A DNA stretch of 64,000 bases from Streptomyces sp. SA15 (lineage in GTDB: Bacteria; Actinomycetota; Actinomycetes; Streptomycetales; Streptomycetaceae): assembly GCF_002291145.1 (NCBI RefSeq), contig NZ_NTGE01000126.1, forward strand, positions 124,001 to 188,000, given 5' to 3'. The notes below the pieces were generated by a model. It had not been told where the DNA came from. It saw only the letters and a list, made by a program, of their open reading frames with translations, and ran no database searches. The position numbers and the translations under genes are program-made. This document shows positions 25,205-34,387 of this stretch, one piece after another. How positions within the stretch are numbered: position 1 is the stretch's first letter; each line of letters starts with the position of its first letter.

Positions 25205-26482
25205 GTGGACCTTTCCCGTAGACGATTCCTCGAGGCAGCCGTGCTCACGGCCGCAACGGCCGGGCTGACCGCCGCGTGCGGCGACGGTTCCGGGTCGAGC
25301 GGCGGCAAGGACAGCAAGACCCTGAAGCTCTGGTACTGGGCCGGCGGCATGAGCGACAAGGTCGTCGCCGACGCCAAGAAGCAGTTTTCCGACACCACCC
25401 TCAAGACGTCCGTGATCGGTGGCGACTTCAAGACCAAGCTGCTCACGGGTCTGAAGACCGCCCAGACCGCCCCGGACATCACCGGCATCAAGGGCGAGGA
25501 CATCGCCTCCTTCCTGCCCAACGCCAACCGGTTCCTGGACCTGAACGAGCTCGGCATGGACAAGCTGGCTCCCGAGTACCTGTCGTGGAAGCTGAAGCAG
25601 GCCACCACCCAGGACGGCAAGCTCATCGGCTTCCCCATCGACATCGGCCCCTGCGCGGTGTACTACCGCGAGGACCTCTTCGCCAAGGCGGGGCTGCCCA
25701 CCGACCCGGCTAAGGTCTCCTCCGAACTGTCCACGTGGGACGCCTTCTTCGAAGCCGGCGTCGAACTGCACAAGGCCGTGCCGAAGTCGTTCCTGGTCAA
25801 CAACATCGGCGCGGTGTTCTCGATGGCCGTCGGTCAGGGCACCAAGCGGTTCATCGACGAGGACAACACGTTCATCGGCGACCAGGACCACATCCGTGCC
25901 GCCTGGAGCACCGCCGTGAAGGCGTACACCCTCGGCATCGACGCCAAGATCAACGACAACACCTGGAACGCCGCCGTCAGCAACGGCACCGTGGCCACCG
26001 GGCTGGGCGCCGCCTGGTACGCGCTGGACATCCAGAACGCGGCACCGGGCACCAAGGGCAAGTGGCGGGTGGCGAGCCTGCCGAGCGGGCCGTCCAACCT
26101 GGGCGGCTCCTTCCTGTGCCTCCCCTCGACCTGCGCCAACCCCGAGAAGGCCTTCGAGATCGTCTCCTGGATGCTCAACCCGGAGAACCAGGCGCGCGGC
26201 TTCACCGACGCGGCCCTGTTCCCGACCGCCCCGGCCGCGTACAAGCTGCCCGCGCTGACCGGCGGCGACGCCTTCTTCGGCGGACAGAAGACCATCGAGA
26301 TCTTCGGCCCGGCCGCCGAGAAGATCCCCGCCGCCTACGAGGCCCCGGCCGACGCGGCGGTCTCGGCGCCCTACTACAGCGAACTCACCAGCATCGAGGC
26401 CAAGGGCAAGGACCCCGAGGCCGCCTGGAAGGACGCGGTCAGCCAGGCCAAGCGGATCGCCCAGCGGCAGGGAGTGAAGTGA
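25205..26482 (+). CDS. Sugar ABC importer, substrate-binding lipoprotein
   Basis: 425 residues, GTG start with AGGAG 6 bp before it. The N-terminus SRRRFLEAAVLTAATAGLTAAC has a twin-arginine-like pattern and a lipobox (LTAAC), so it is exported and lipid-anchored. The mature part follows the extracellular solute-binding family 1 pattern (LKLWYWAGG, TAPDITGIKGEDIASFLP, GFPIDIGPCAVYYREDLF, EKAFEIVSWMLNPENQA). It hands an oligosaccharide or glycoside to the two permeases encoded next. Divergent from the DeoR-GH4 operon, which suggests that the imported sugar is the GH4 substrate. Confidence 0.9.
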   Translation: MDLSRRRFLEAAVLTAATAGLTAACGDGSGSSGGKDSKTLKLWYWAGGMSDKVVADAKKQFSDTTLKTSVIGGDFKTKLLTGLKTAQTAPDITGIKGEDIASFLPNANRFLDLNELGMDKLAPEYLSWKLKQATTQDGKLIGFPIDIGPCAVYYREDLFAKAGLPTDPAKVSSELSTWDAFFEAGVELHKAVPKSFLVNNIGAVFSMAVGQGTKRFIDEDNTFIGDQDHIRAAWSTAVKAYTLGIDAKINDNTWNAAVSNGTVATGLGAAWYALDIQNAAPGTKGKWRVASLPSGPSNLGGSFLCLPSTCANPEKAFEIVSWMLNPENQARGFTDAALFPTAPAAYKLPALTGGDAFFGGQKTIEIFGPAAEKIPAAYEAPADAAVSAPYYSELTSIEAKGKDPEAAWKDAVSQAKRIAQRQGVK

Positions 26483-26483
26483 C

Positions 26484-27539
26484 ATGTCGTCAAGCCCGGT
26501 AGCCGGCCCGGCCCCCACCGGCCCGCCCTCGGGACCCGCCACCGGACCTTCCGGGCAGCCGGCCCCGGACCGCCGCCGCGGTCCGGGCCGGTACGGCCGC
26601 CGGGTCCGTCCGGTGTCGGCCGGGGCCCGGCGCGGGCCGCGACGCGGGATCGCCCGGTACTGGTCGCAGTACCTGGCGGTCTCGCCGTACTACCTGATCT
26701 TCTCGGTCTTCATGCTCTTCCCGATGCTCTACACCGTGTATCTGGCGTTCCAGAAGTGGGACGGCATCGGGGAGATGCAGTTCGTCGGGCTCCAGCAGTT
26801 CCGCTTCCTGTGGGACGACCCGATCTTCTGGCTGTCCCTGCGCAACACCCTGGTCATCTGGGTGCTGGCCACCGTGCCGATGCTCTTCATGGCGCTGGTG
26901 CTGGCGGTGCTGGTGAACTCCGTCCGGCGCTTCACGGCCTTCTACCGGGTCGCCCTGTTCATCCCCAGCATCACCTCGCTGGTGGCCATCGCCATCTTCT
27001 TCGGCGCGATCTTCAGCAACAACTTCGGGCTCATCAACGCCGTCCTGAAGGCGATGCATCTGGAGGCCGTGCCGTGGCTCAGCAACGAGTGGACGATCAA
27101 ACTGGTGATCGCGGCGCTGATGACCTGGCAGTGGACCGGCTACAACGCCATCATCTACCTGGCCGGCCTCCAGGCCATTCCCTCGGAGCTCTACGAGGCC
27201 GCCAGGATGGACGGGGCCGGTCCGGTGCGGATCTTCTTCAGCATCACGATCCCCCTGCTGCGGCCCATCATCCTCTTCACCGTGGTCGTCTCCACCGTCA
27301 CCGGCCTGCAGAGCTTCACCGAACCCCAGGTGCTGTTCGGCAGCGACGCGTCGACCAACCCCAACTCCGGCGGGCCGGGCCAGGCGGGCCTGACCACGCT
27401 GCTGTACTTCTACCACCAGGCCTTCGACAACAACGACTTCGGCTACGCCGCCGCGATCGTCTGGGCCTTCTTCCTGCTGATCCTGCTCATCGTCACCATC
27501 AACTGGCGCCTGGTGCAGCGTAAGGAGCGACGGCCGTGA
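26484..27539 (+). CDS. Sugar ABC importer permease (MalF-like)
   Basis: 351 residues. The first 60 are a Pro/Gly/Arg-rich cytoplasmic tail, then six membrane segments beginning YYLIFSVFMLFPMLYTVYLA. The ATPase-coupling EAA loop is SELYEAARMDGAGPVRIFF, near residue 232. The gene starts 2 bp after the binding-protein stop with GGGAG in the preceding coding end, and its last bases overlap the next permease as GTGA. No ATPase is encoded here; in Streptomyces such importers share the MsiK ATPase, which would explain the absence. Confidence 0.9.
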   Translation: MSSSPVAGPAPTGPPSGPATGPSGQPAPDRRRGPGRYGRRVRPVSAGARRGPRRGIARYWSQYLAVSPYYLIFSVFMLFPMLYTVYLAFQKWDGIGEMQFVGLQQFRFLWDDPIFWLSLRNTLVIWVLATVPMLFMALVLAVLVNSVRRFTAFYRVALFIPSITSLVAIAIFFGAIFSNNFGLINAVLKAMHLEAVPWLSNEWTIKLVIAALMTWQWTGYNAIIYLAGLQAIPSELYEAARMDGAGPVRIFFSITIPLLRPIILFTVVVSTVTGLQSFTEPQVLFGSDASTNPNSGGPGQAGLTTLLYFYHQAFDNNDFGYAAAIVWAFFLLILLIVTINWRLVQRKERRP

Positions 27540-28369
27540 ACAGCCAGAACCGCCAGCGCCTGCGAGGCCTGAGCGTCCATGTCGTGCTGATGATCTGTGT
27601 CCTCATCTCGGTGTTCCCGTTCTACTGGATCATCGTCATGGCGACCAACACCTCCCAGGACATCTACAGTTACCCGCCGAAGCTGTGGTTCGGCGGCAAC
27701 CTGCTGACCAACATCCAGCACCTGTTCGACAAGATGGACTTCTTCGGGTCGTTGCTCAACACGGTGATCGTCGCGGTCTGTACGACGCTGCTGGTGCTGT
27801 TCTTCGACTCGCTGGCGGCCTTCGCCTTCGCCAAGTACGAGTTCCCCGGCAAGAAGTTCCTGTTCGGCCTGCTGCTGGCGATGTACATCCTGCCGACCCA
27901 GCTGGCGATCATCCCGCAGTACGAGATCATGGTGCAGCTGGGCTGGCTGGGCACGCTCCAGGCGCTGATCGTGCCGGCCGCCGCCAACGCCTTCGGCATC
28001 TTCTGGATGCGCCAGTACACCAAGACCGGAGTCCCGGACGAACTGCTGGACGCCGCGCGGATCGAGGGCGCCGGGTTCTTCCGCCAGTACTGGCACGTGG
28101 TGCTGCCGTGTGTCCGCCCGGCCCTGGCGTTCCTCGGCATCTACACCTTCATCGCCGCCTGGAACGACTACATCCTGCCGCTGGTGATGCTGGTCAACCC
28201 GGACGAGCTGACCCTCCAGGTGGCGCTGGCTCAGCTGTACGCCGGCCACTCCACCGACTACAGCATGGTGATGTCCGGAGTGCTGCTCGCGGTCATCCCG
28301 CTGGTGCTGGTGTTCACCTTCTTCGCGCGCGGGTTCATCGCCGACGCCACCAAGGGGGCCCTGCGCTGA
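27536..28369 (+). CDS. Sugar ABC importer permease (MalG-like)
   Basis: 277 residues with GTG start overlapping the previous stop. Six membrane segments; the coupling loop is DELLDAARIEGAGFFRQYW near residue 167, and the family tail FFARGFIADATKGALR is intact. It forms the heterodimeric channel with the preceding permease. It ends 13 bp before the convergent acyl-CoA dehydrogenase stop, with no obvious hairpin between, so transcription from the two sides may interfere. Confidence 0.9.
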   Translation: MNSQNRQRLRGLSVHVVLMICVLISVFPFYWIIVMATNTSQDIYSYPPKLWFGGNLLTNIQHLFDKMDFFGSLLNTVIVAVCTTLLVLFFDSLAAFAFAKYEFPGKKFLFGLLLAMYILPTQLAIIPQYEIMVQLGWLGTLQALIVPAAANAFGIFWMRQYTKTGVPDELLDAARIEGAGFFRQYWHVVLPCVRPALAFLGIYTFIAAWNDYILPLVMLVNPDELTLQVALAQLYAGHSTDYSMVMSGVLLAVIPLVLVFTFFARGFIADATKGALR

Positions 28370-28382
28370 GGCCGCCGGGTAG

Positions 28383-29600
28383 TCAGACTCTGGGTTCGCG
28401 TGGCAGCCCCAGCACCTTCTCCGCGAGGATGTTCCGCTGCACCTGGGACGTCCCCGCGTAGATGGTGCCGGAGCGGGCGATGAGGTACGTCGTCGACCAG
28501 GACGCCGAGGAGTTCGCGGCCCCGGGGTCGTCGGTGCGGTACGTCCGCAGGGGCGGGCGGCCCACCGGCACCTGGCCGTGCAGGCCCATGATGTCCATCG
28601 CCAGGTCGGTGACCTTGGTGTGGTACTCGCTCCAGTACAGCTTGGCGATCGACGACTCGGGGCCCGGCTCGGCGCCCTTGAGCCAGCCGCTGAGGATGCG
28701 GTAGCCGAGATAGCGCATGATCTCGACCTTGGACCAGCACCAGGCGATCCGCTGCCGGATCACCGGGTCCTGGTCCTTGCCATACTGGCGGGCCAGTTCG
28801 ACCAGGCGCTCCACCTCCGCCCGGAACAGGATGGGGTTGGTCGCCGCCTCCTCCCCGCGCTCCACGCCGAGCAGGCTCTGGGCCACGGTCCAGCCGTTGT
28901 CGACGCCGCCGACGACGAGGTCGGCGCGGGTGCGGGCGCCGTTGAAGAAAACCTCGTTGAAGTGCAGCTGGCCGCTCATCATGCGGAACGGGCGTACCTC
29001 GACGCCGGGCTGGTCGAGGGGGACGAGGAGGAAGGAGATGCCGCGGTGCCTGGGGGCGTCGCGGTTCGTGCGGGCCAGGACGAAGATCCAGTCGCTGTGG
29101 TGGGCGCCGGACGTCCACACCTTCTGGCCGTCGATCACCCACTCCTCGCCCTCGCGCACTGCGCGCGTTGTCAAAGACGCGAGGTCCGAGCCCGCGTCCG
29201 GCTCCGAGTAGCCCTGGCACCAGGTGTCCTCACCGCTGAGGATGCGTGGGAGGAAGTGACTCTTCTGCTCCTGAGTGCCCCAGCGCAGCAGCGTGTTGGC
29301 CAGCATCTTCACGCCGAAGGTGTCCTGCGGCAGCCCGAACGGCACGCCCGCCAGGGCGAGTTCCTCCATGAGTACGACTTGGTGCAGCTTGGACAGGCCC
29401 CGGCCGCCGTACTCCTCGGGCCAGGTGAGGGAGAGGTACCCGCGCTCGGCGAGTCGCCGTCGCCAGTCGCGGGCGAAGGCCCAGGCGGCCTCCTCGTCGA
29501 GGGCGCCGATGCCCCTCCAGTCCGCCGGCAGCGCCTCGGACAGGAAGCCCCTGACCTCGCCGCGGAACGCCTCGGTCTGAGGGGGATAGCTGATGTCCAC
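28383..29600 (-). CDS. Acyl-CoA dehydrogenase
   Basis: 405 residues, GTG start with GAGGAGG 7 bp upstream. Motifs SEPDAGSDLASLTTRA, GQKVWTSGAHHSDWIF, GVDNGWTVAQSLLGVER and IYAGTSQVQRNILAEKVLGLP. The canonical Glu position is Ala (YAGT), so another residue must act as base. Such FadE proteins occur in actinobacterial degradation of steroids and branched or cyclic acids. It is divergent from the SDR-thiolase operon at 29711; the 110-bp space holds a TTATCTA site, which suggests joint control of both directions. Confidence 0.9.
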   Translation of the reverse strand: MDISYPPQTEAFRGEVRGFLSEALPADWRGIGALDEEAAWAFARDWRRRLAERGYLSLTWPEEYGGRGLSKLHQVVLMEELALAGVPFGLPQDTFGVKMLANTLLRWGTQEQKSHFLPRILSGEDTWCQGYSEPDAGSDLASLTTRAVREGEEWVIDGQKVWTSGAHHSDWIFVLARTNRDAPRHRGISFLLVPLDQPGVEVRPFRMMSGQLHFNEVFFNGARTRADLVVGGVDNGWTVAQSLLGVERGEEAATNPILFRAEVERLVELARQYGKDQDPVIRQRIAWCWSKVEIMRYLGYRILSGWLKGAEPGPESSIAKLYWSEYHTKVTDLAMDIMGLHGQVPVGRPPLRTYRTDDPGAANSSASWSTTYLIARSGTIYAGTSQVQRNILAEKVLGLPREPRV

Positions 29601-29660
29601 TGTCCTGCCTCCTCTTTCGCAGCTCTGCCGGCACCTTCGTCGTGTTGATACTTTCAGCGT

Positions 29661-29686
29661 AATAGGTTATCTATTTTAGAGGAATA
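29661..29686. promoter_or_regulatory. AT-rich operator candidate with TTATCTA
   Basis: The tract between the divergent dehydrogenase and SDR genes is AT-rich and contains TTATCTA at 29667-29673, the complement of TAGATAA. It belongs to the recurring TAGATRA set of this window. Confidence 0.5.
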
Positions 29687-29710
29687 GCGGCGAGCCAGGG
29701 GCGGGCTGAC

Positions 29711-30457
29711 ATGGGACTGCTGGACGGCCGGAGCGCGGTGATCACCGGCGGCGCGCAGGGCATCGGCTTCGAGATCGCCGGCGTCCTCGGCGGCGAAGGC
29801 GCGTCCGTAGTCATCGGCGACATCAACGAGGACGCCGCGGCCGAAGCCGCCGAACGCCTGGCCAAGAACGGCGTGGCCGCCACCTCGCTGCGCTGCGACG
29901 TCACCGACGAGGACGAGGTCGCCGCCCTGGTCGGCCACTGCACCGACACCTTCGGACCGGTCGGCGTCATGGTCAACAACGCCGGGATCACCCGGGACGC
30001 GACCCTGCGCAAGATGGCCCTCTCCGACTTCCGCGCGGTCGTCGACGTCCACCTCACCGGCGCCTGGAACGGCACCCGGCTCGCCGCCGAGGCGATGCGC
30101 GCGCACGGACAGGGCGGCAGCATCGTCAACATCTCCTCCATCGCCGGCAAGGTCGGCAATTTCGGGCAGACGAACTACAGCGCGGCCAAGGCGGGCCTCG
30201 TCGGCCTCACGAAAGCGTCCGCCAAGGAGCTGGCCCGAGCGGGGATCCGCGTCAATGCCGTGCAGCCCGGCCTGATCCGCACCGCCATGACCGAGGCCAT
30301 GCCCCGGACCGCCTGGGACGCGAAACTCGCCGAGATCCCCCTGGGCCGCACGGGCGAACCCGCCGAGGTCGCCCAGGTCGTCCTCTTCCTCGCCTCCGAC
30401 ATGGCGAGCTACATCACCGGAGCCGTGGTCGAGGTGACCGGCGGCCGGTACATGTGA
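29711..30457 (+). CDS. FabG-like short-chain dehydrogenase
   Basis: 248 residues, classical SDR length. TGGAQGIG (residues 12-19), the acidic D after strand 2 (IGDIN) that favours NAD+, NNAG, ISSIAG, YSAAK and the tail VTGGRYM. It probably oxidises a 3-hydroxyacyl-CoA or ring alcohol. It starts the plus-strand unit SDR, thiolase, HMGS-like/DUF35, thiolase-like, SDR that runs to 35182, with gaps of 20 bp or less. Promoter control probably comes through the TTATCTA tract upstream. Confidence 0.9.
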   Translation: MGLLDGRSAVITGGAQGIGFEIAGVLGGEGASVVIGDINEDAAAEAAERLAKNGVAATSLRCDVTDEDEVAALVGHCTDTFGPVGVMVNNAGITRDATLRKMALSDFRAVVDVHLTGAWNGTRLAAEAMRAHGQGGSIVNISSIAGKVGNFGQTNYSAAKAGLVGLTKASAKELARAGIRVNAVQPGLIRTAMTEAMPRTAWDAKLAEIPLGRTGEPAEVAQVVLFLASDMASYITGAVVEVTGGRYM

Positions 30458-30477
30458 CCTCATGAAAGGCGTGATCG

Positions 30478-31728
30478 ATGCCCGCCCTCCTGCGTGACGC
30501 GGTGATCTGCGAACCCGTGCGTACCCCCGTCGGCGGTTACGGCGGTGTCTTCCGCGACGTGACGGCGGCCGAGCTCGCGGCCACGGTCGTACGTGCCGCG
30601 CTGGAGCGCACCGGGATACCACCCGCCGCCGTGGACGACGTCCTGCTGGGACAGTGCTACCCCAACGGTGAGGCCCCGGCCATCGGCCGCGTGGCCGCCC
30701 TGGACGCCGGCCTGCCGGTGGAGGTGCCGGGACTGCAGATCGACCGCCGCTGCGGTTCCGGACTGCAGGCGGTCATCACCGCGGCGATGCAGGTGCAGAC
30801 CGGCGCAAGCGATCTCGTACTGGCCGGTGGTGTGGAGTCCATGAGCCAGGCCGAGTTCTACACCACCGACGTGCGCTGGGGCGTGCGCGGGGCGGGCACC
30901 ACGCTGCACGACCGGCTGGCCCGCGGCCGGGTCACGTCGGGTGGCGTCAACCACCCAGTCCCGGGCGGCATGCTGGAGACGGCCGAGAATCTGCGGCGCG
31001 AGTACGGCATCCCGCGGGAGGAGCAGGACCAACTCGCCCTGCGCTCGCATGAGAAGGCCGTGGCGGCCCAGCGGGAGGGCCGGTTCGCCGACGAGATCGT
31101 GCCCGTCACCGTGCGCACCAGGAAGGGCGAGACGGTCGTCGACACCGACGAACACCCGTGCCCCGACTCCTCGTTGGAGAAGCTGGCGACGCTGCGGCCC
31201 GTGCTCGCCCGCCAGGACCCGCAGGCCACCGTCACGGCGGGCAACGCCAGCGGGCAGAACGACGGGGCCTCCGTCTGCGTCGTGACCCACCCCGAACGCG
31301 CCGCCGAACTCGGCCTGCGCCCGCTCGGCCGCCTGGTCTCCTGGGCCGTCGTGGGCGTGCCGCCTCAGACGATGGGCATCGGACCGGTGCCCGCCACGGC
31401 CAAGGCCCTGGAGCGAGCCGGACTGAAGCTGGCCGACATGGACCTGATCGAACTCAACGAGGCCTTCGCCGCCCAGGTGCTGGCCTGCACCCGTGAATGG
31501 GCCCTGACGGAAGCCGACTTCGAGCGGTTCAACGTCAACGGCTCCGGTATCTCACTCGGCCACCCGGTCGGCGCGACCGGCGGCCGCATCCTCGCCACCC
31601 TGCTGCGCGAACTGGACCGCCGCGAGGCGCGCTACGGCCTGGAGACCATGTGCCTCGGCGGAGGCCAGGGCCTGGCCGCGGTCTTCGAACGGCCGACGGA
31701 CGCACACACCGCTCATGGAGGACGCTGA
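30478..31728 (+). CDS. Acetyl-CoA acetyltransferase-type thiolase
   Basis: 416 residues with a full set of catalytic residues: acyl-accepting Cys in DRRCGSGLQAV (about 92), His in GISLGHPVGATGGR and proton-shuttling Cys in MCLGGGQG near the end. It should therefore perform real thiolytic cleavage (degradative FadA type) of a 3-ketoacyl-CoA. AAAGG precedes the ATG. The stop codon overlaps the ATG of the HMGS-like/DUF35 gene by one base, so translation is coupled and the two may form a complex like the archaeal thiolase/HMG-CoA synthase/DUF35 assembly. Confidence 0.92.
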   Translation: MPALLRDAVICEPVRTPVGGYGGVFRDVTAAELAATVVRAALERTGIPPAAVDDVLLGQCYPNGEAPAIGRVAALDAGLPVEVPGLQIDRRCGSGLQAVITAAMQVQTGASDLVLAGGVESMSQAEFYTTDVRWGVRGAGTTLHDRLARGRVTSGGVNHPVPGGMLETAENLRREYGIPREEQDQLALRSHEKAVAAQREGRFADEIVPVTVRTRKGETVVDTDEHPCPDSSLEKLATLRPVLARQDPQATVTAGNASGQNDGASVCVVTHPERAAELGLRPLGRLVSWAVVGVPPQTMGIGPVPATAKALERAGLKLADMDLIELNEAFAAQVLACTREWALTEADFERFNVNGSGISLGHPVGATGGRILATLLRELDRREARYGLETMCLGGGQGLAAVFERPTDAHTAHGGR

Positions 31729-33167
31729 TGCCCGGACTGATCGCATACGGCGCCTATGTGCCGTACCACCGCCTCGCGCGCACGGATGTCGCCGACGCGC
31801 TGGGCACCCGCGCGGGCAAGGGCACCCGCGCGGTCGCGGGCTACGACGAGGACACCACGTCCATGGCCGTCGAGGCGGCCCGCGGCGCCCTGGCCCGCGA
31901 CGGACTGCGCCCCCGCATCGGCCAGCTCTTCCTCGCCACCGCCGCACCCGCCTACCTGGACAAGACGAACGCGACCGCCGTCCACGCCGCGCTCGGTCTC
32001 GACGAGCACGTGCTGGCCGCCGACATGGCGGGCTCCGTCCGCTCCGGCCTCGGCGCCCTGGTGACCGCCGCCCGCTCCCCGATCCCGACCCTGACGATCC
32101 TCGCCGACCTGCGCACCGGCCTGCCCGGCGGCACCGACGAGGTCGCCGGCGGCGACGGCGCGGCGGCGTTCGTCTTCGGCGGACACCGCAACGGCGCACC
32201 CGTCATCGCGGAGCTGCTCGCCCACGACACGGTCAGCGACGAGATCCTCGACCGCTGGCGCCTTCCGGGCGCGCCCACCTCCCGCGTCTGGGAGGAGCGC
32301 TTCGCCGAGGAGATCTACGTGACCCTCGCGGACAAGGCGCTCACCGCGGCCCTGGACCGGGCGGCTGTCGACATCGGCTCGATCGACCACTTCGTCGTCT
32401 CCGGCCTGCACGCGCGCGCGTGCGCGGCGGTACGGCGTGCGGCAGGCGTCCGGCCCGAGGCCATCACCCCGGACCTCACCGGCGCGATCGGCAACGCCGG
32501 CACCGCCCAGCCCGGCCTGCTGCTCGCCGACGTCCTCGACCGCGCCCGGCCCGGCGAGACCATCGCGCTCGTCGTGCTCGGCGACGGCGCCGGCGTCCTG
32601 CTGCTGCGCACCACCGACGCACTGCCCGCCCACCGCGCCGCCCGCCCGGTCGCCGCGCAGATCGCCGCGGGCAGCGCCCCGATGCCGTATGCCACGTACC
32701 TCTCCTGGCGCGGCCTCCTCGACCGCGAACCACCCCGCCGGCCGGACCCCGAACCGCCCTACGCCCCGCCCGCGCACCGCCGCGCGGGCTGGAAGTACGG
32801 CTTCATGGCCTCCCGTTGCGAGAAGTGCGGGACCCGGCATCTGCCGCCGGACCGGGTGTGCGTGTCCTGCCGGAGCGTCGACGCCATGACCGACGAGCCG
32901 ATGGAGCACGTGCGCGGCACGGTCGCCACCTTCACGGTGGACCGGCTGGCGTACACCCCCAGCCCGCCGATGCTCGTCGTGGTCGTCGACTACGACGGCG
33001 GCGGCCGTTTCCGCTGCCAGCTGACCGACGCGACCGAGGCCGACGCCGTCATCGGCGCCCGGGTGGAGATGACCTTCCGCCGCACGGTCACCGCGTCCGG
33101 CATCCACAACTACTTCTGGAAGGCCCGGCCGGTGCGCACGGGCGAGACCGAGGAGACACACGGATGA
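31728..33167 (+). CDS. HMG-CoA-synthase-like protein fused to a DUF35 domain
   Basis: 479 residues. Residues 1-340 follow the thiolase-superfamily fold of HMG-CoA synthase (GAYVPYHRL, TKAA-like LATAAPAYLDKTNA, GDGAAAFVFG, HARAC, GNAGTAQPGLLLADVL). The catalytic Cys is not present: around residues 103-107 the text is DMAGSVRSGLGAL, with Ser/Val where Cys is expected. Residues 360-479 form a DUF35 module with a zinc ribbon (CEKCGTRHLPPDRVCVSC) and OB-fold (GTVATFTVDRLAYTP). The fusion, next to a thiolase gene on each side, recalls the archaeal complex in which DUF35 bridges both enzymes. A role in binding and channelling acyl-CoA, or a non-Cys chemistry, is inferred. Confidence 0.8.
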   Translation: MPGLIAYGAYVPYHRLARTDVADALGTRAGKGTRAVAGYDEDTTSMAVEAARGALARDGLRPRIGQLFLATAAPAYLDKTNATAVHAALGLDEHVLAADMAGSVRSGLGALVTAARSPIPTLTILADLRTGLPGGTDEVAGGDGAAAFVFGGHRNGAPVIAELLAHDTVSDEILDRWRLPGAPTSRVWEERFAEEIYVTLADKALTAALDRAAVDIGSIDHFVVSGLHARACAAVRRAAGVRPEAITPDLTGAIGNAGTAQPGLLLADVLDRARPGETIALVVLGDGAGVLLLRTTDALPAHRAARPVAAQIAAGSAPMPYATYLSWRGLLDREPPRRPDPEPPYAPPAHRRAGWKYGFMASRCEKCGTRHLPPDRVCVSCRSVDAMTDEPMEHVRGTVATFTVDRLAYTPSPPMLVVVVDYDGGGRFRCQLTDATEADAVIGARVEMTFRRTVTASGIHNYFWKARPVRTGETEETHG

Positions 33168-34371
33168 GCTCGCACGGAATTCGGGACCGGGTCGCGATCG
33201 TCGGCATGGGCTGCACGCCGTTCGGCGAGCACTGGACCAAGTCGGCGGAGGACCTCCTGGTCGACGCGGTGGGCGCGGCGACGACCTCGGCCGGCCTCAC
33301 CCTCGACGACATCGACGCCTTCTGGTTCGGCACGCAGGCGTCCGGCGTGTCCGGGCTGACGCTGAGCCAGGCCCTCCGTCTGCCCTGCAAGCCGGTCACC
33401 CGGGTGGAGAACATGTGCGCGACCGGCTCCGAGGCCCTGCGCAACGCCTGCTACGCCGTCGCCTCCGGCGCGTACGAGGTGGCCATGGCGGTCGGCGTGG
33501 AGAAGCTCAAGGACTCCGGCATGTCCGGCCTGTCCGGCACCGCCATCCCGGGCGCGGGCGACGACAGCCGCGGCGAGATCACCGCCCCGGCGAACTTCTC
33601 CCTCCTCGCCCCGGCGTACGCCGCCAAGTACGGCCTGTCGGACGAGGAGATGAAGGACGTCATCACCCGGATCGCCTGGAAGAACCACGTCAACGGGGCC
33701 CGCAACCCCCGCGCCCAGTTCCGCAAGGAGGTCCCGCTGGAGCGCATCCGGTCGGCCCCGATCGTCGCGGGCATGCTCGGCGTGTTCGACTGCTCGGGCG
33801 TCTCCGACGGTTCGGCCGCCGCGATCGTCGTCCGCGCCGAGGACGCCTACCGGTACACGGACAAGCCGGTCTTCGTGAAGGCGCTGTCGTTCGTCGCCGG
33901 CCCGGCGGACGGCCTGTCCGACCCGGAGTACGACTTCACCACCTTCCCCGAGGTCGTCGCCTCCGCGCGGGAGGCCTACCGGCAGGCGGGCGTCACCGAC
34001 CCGCGTGCGGAGCTCGCGCTGGCCGAGGTCCACGACTGCTTCACGCCCACCGAGCTGGTGCTGATGGAGGACTGGGCTTCTCCGAGCGCGGGCAGGCCTG
34101 GAAGGACGTCACCAGCGGGGCGTTCGACCTGGACGGCTCGCTGCCGGTCAACCCCGACGGGGGACTGAAGGCCTTCGGCCACCCCATCGGCGCCTCGGGC
34201 CTGCGCATGATGTTCGAGGCGTGGCTCCAACTGCGCGGCGAGACACCGCCCGAGCGGACCGTGCGGACCCTGGCCGAAGGACGCTCGCTCGCCCTCACGC
34301 ACAACCTCGGTGGCGGGCCCGGCGAATGCGTGTCCTTCGTGTCGGTCGTCGGCAGCGAACTCACCGATTGA
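33164..34371 (+). pseudogene. Thiolase-like/lipid-transfer protein with a 1-bp frameshift
   Basis: The first 303 residues read MSSHGIRDRVAIVGMGCTPF ... HDCFTPTELVLMED, then the frame breaks. Continuing in the next frame restores the family text (LGFSERGQAWKDVTSGAFD, PVNPDGGLKAFGHPIGASGL, LTHNLGGGPGE). The DNA reads GAG-GAC-TGG-GCT where GAG-GAC-CTG-GGC fits, so one C is missing after 34072. Cys in VENMCATGSEAL and His in GHPIGASG are both present, so the intact enzyme would be a competent thiolase. It overlaps the preceding gene by ATGA. Either a recent mutation or an assembly error in a C run. As written, the product stops at 34168 without its C-terminal domain. Confidence 0.8.
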
Positions 34372-34387
34372 GAAAGGCAGTTCGGTC

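Noticed and set aside
34073..34168. Native alternative C-terminus for the thiolase-like gene
   Set aside because: The text after the shift (ASPSAGRPGRTSPAG) is not family-like, whereas the neighbouring frame restores the conserved His segment exactly.
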